Part shown: piece by piece, positions 4,613 to 5,366 of the stretch
How positions within the stretch are numbered: position 1 is the stretch's first letter
How the letters are laid out: each line of letters starts with the position of its first letter
DNA from: Defluviitaleaceae bacterium
Lineage (GTDB): Bacteria > Bacillota_A > Clostridia > Lachnospirales > WQUN01
Length of the DNA: 5,366 bases
Direction: 5' to 3'
Assembly (NCBI GenBank): GCA_009779525.1
Contig: WREB01000105.1
Span: 1 to 5,366, forward strand
Program-made: the position numbers and the translations under genes
The notes under the pieces: model-generated
Seen by the model: only the letters and a program-made list of their open reading frames with translations
Databases searched by the model: none
Told to the model about the DNA's origin: nothing

Positions 4613-5366
4613 TTACGCCTTCCTGACGAATTTTAAGCTTGCGGCGATTCCGGATGCGGCCGCTATTGCCGCGAAGTAAAAGCCGGCGTTAACCCCGATA
4701 TTATCCGAAACGACGCCGACGACCACTGGGCCGATAAACATCCCGACTCCGTAGATCGCCTGAAAGAAACCCATCGCGGCGGAACGCCTGTAATCCTCGA
4801 CGTCGCGCGTGCAGAGGCTTATGGTAATCGCCATCGTCACGCCGTAGGCGAAGCCGGTCGCGGAGTTTACCGCGTAAAGCGCGCCAAGGTTCGGGCAAAA
4901 CGGCGTGGCCGCGCAGCTCACCGCAAACAGCGCGTAGCTTGAGGCGAGCGCGATTTTGGAATCGAACCTGCGCGCCAGCAACACCCCGCAAATGAGCGAG
5001 GCGAGTATGCGGGGGACGTTTCCAAGCGTCGAAAGGAATCCCAGCTCCTCGGGGGAAGCCCCGAGGCCGGCCGCGACGAGCGGAACGAACGTGAGCGTCG
5101 TCCCGAAAAAAACGAACTGCGACACGATCGCAAGCGCCGACATCGCCAAAAGGTTTTTGTCCCTGATTACCGAAAGCAGTTCCGCCACGCCCACATGCCC
5201 GCCGCGTTCGGGTTTCTTTTCTTTTACGAGCAGCCCGAAGGCGATCCCGCCTATTCCGATAAACGCTCCCGCGGCGAACGGGTATCTGTAGCCGAAGTAT
5301 CCGGCGGTCAAACCGCCGGCGAGCATCGCCACGGCTTGCCCGATCGAATTGTACATGTTTAGAAAC
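4613..5366 (-). CDS. MFS transporter, partial (N-terminus beyond window)
   Basis: The reading frame is open through the right edge, giving 250 visible residues. The Met at 5356-5354 is probably internal, because what follows looks like transmembrane helix 5 of a 12-helix major facilitator protein, so helices 1-4 should lie off-window. Numbering from that Met: helices at about 2-20 and 25-44, a charged central loop (45-67, EKKPERGGH), then helices at about 69-95, 105-127, 134-153, 157-181, 193-216 and 222-243. The loop after the fourth visible helix has an ARRFDSK segment (128-134), resembling the motif-A loop repeated in the second half of MFS proteins. GFFQAIYGVGMFIGP (196-210) is a typical helix-11 pattern. 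The pattern fits a drug/sugar-type exporter, but the substrate cannot be read from sequence. It is upstream of, and coupled to, the Nif3-family gene. Its promoter and true start are outside the window. Confidence 0.9.
   Translation of the reverse strand, partial: FLNMYNSIGQAVAMLAGGLTAGYFGYRYPFAAGAFIGIGGIAFGLLVKEKKPERGGHVGVAELLSVIRDKNLLAMSALAIVSQFVFFGTTLTFVPLVAAGLGASPEELGFLSTLGNVPRILASLICGVLLARRFDSKIALASSYALFAVSCAATPFCPNLGALYAVNSATGFAYGVTMAITISLCTRDVEDYRRSAAMGFFQAIYGVGMFIGPVVVGVVSDNIGVNAGFYFAAIAAASGIAASLKFVRKA
4618..4624 (-). promoter_or_regulatory. Ribosome binding site of the Nif3-family gene inside the MFS gene
   Basis: AGGAAGG on the minus strand lies 9 nt before the ATG at 4608 and within the last codons of the upstream MFS gene. 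It supports the chosen start and coupled translation of the two genes. Confidence 0.6.

Noticed and set aside
5354..5356. This Met as the true start of the MFS gene
   Set aside because: The frame remains open upstream to the window edge, and the protein begins in what looks like helix 5 of 12; no ribosome binding site is visible in the 10 nt before it.

Overview
The window looks like chromosomal DNA from a Clostridia-like Firmicute, probably an uncultured or gut-type lineage; this is inference. The reasons are an HtpG with the sequence style of clostridial Hsp90s, a DUF5721-like protein (a family I know mainly from Clostridia), a short Nif3-family protein, and sigma-A type promoters (TTGACT/TATAAT, TTGAAA/TATACT, TTGACC/TATACT) in AT-rich spacers between fairly GC-rich genes. 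I see no rRNA, tRNA, CRISPR array, insertion sequence or phage gene.

Layout. (1) 1-505, minus strand: the N-terminal part of an exported protein with two CxxCG knuckles followed by 19 Asp-Pro-Thr-like tripeptides, running off the left edge. (2) 506-726: a divergent spacer with one good promoter for each direction and an inverted repeat bracketing the rightward -10 box. (3) 727-1176, plus: a DUF5721-like protein of unknown function. (4) 1177-1301: a spacer with an htpG promoter whose -10 box and start region lie in a perfect 10-7-10 palindrome. (5) 1302-3314, plus: htpG, with an unusually long acidic linker containing an 18-bp tandem duplication. (6) 3337-3777, plus: a small RseC/MucC-family membrane protein, 22 nt behind htpG and very likely in the same transcript. 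(7) 3779-3805: an intrinsic terminator filling the gap between convergent operons. (8) 3796-4608, minus: a Nif3-family dinuclear-metal protein. (9) 4613-5366, minus: the C-terminal two thirds of an MFS transporter, running off the right edge and apparently translationally coupled to the Nif3 gene.

Functionally, htpG and the rseC-like gene form a probable stress/redox-linked pair, possibly controlled by a repressor binding the palindrome. The MFS and nif3-like genes form a second operon converging on it. The secreted repeat protein and the DUF5721 gene diverge from a shared regulatory spacer. Nothing here is clearly a new defence or mobile system. The most distinctive features are the htpG-promoter palindrome and the exported CxxCG/DPT-repeat protein.
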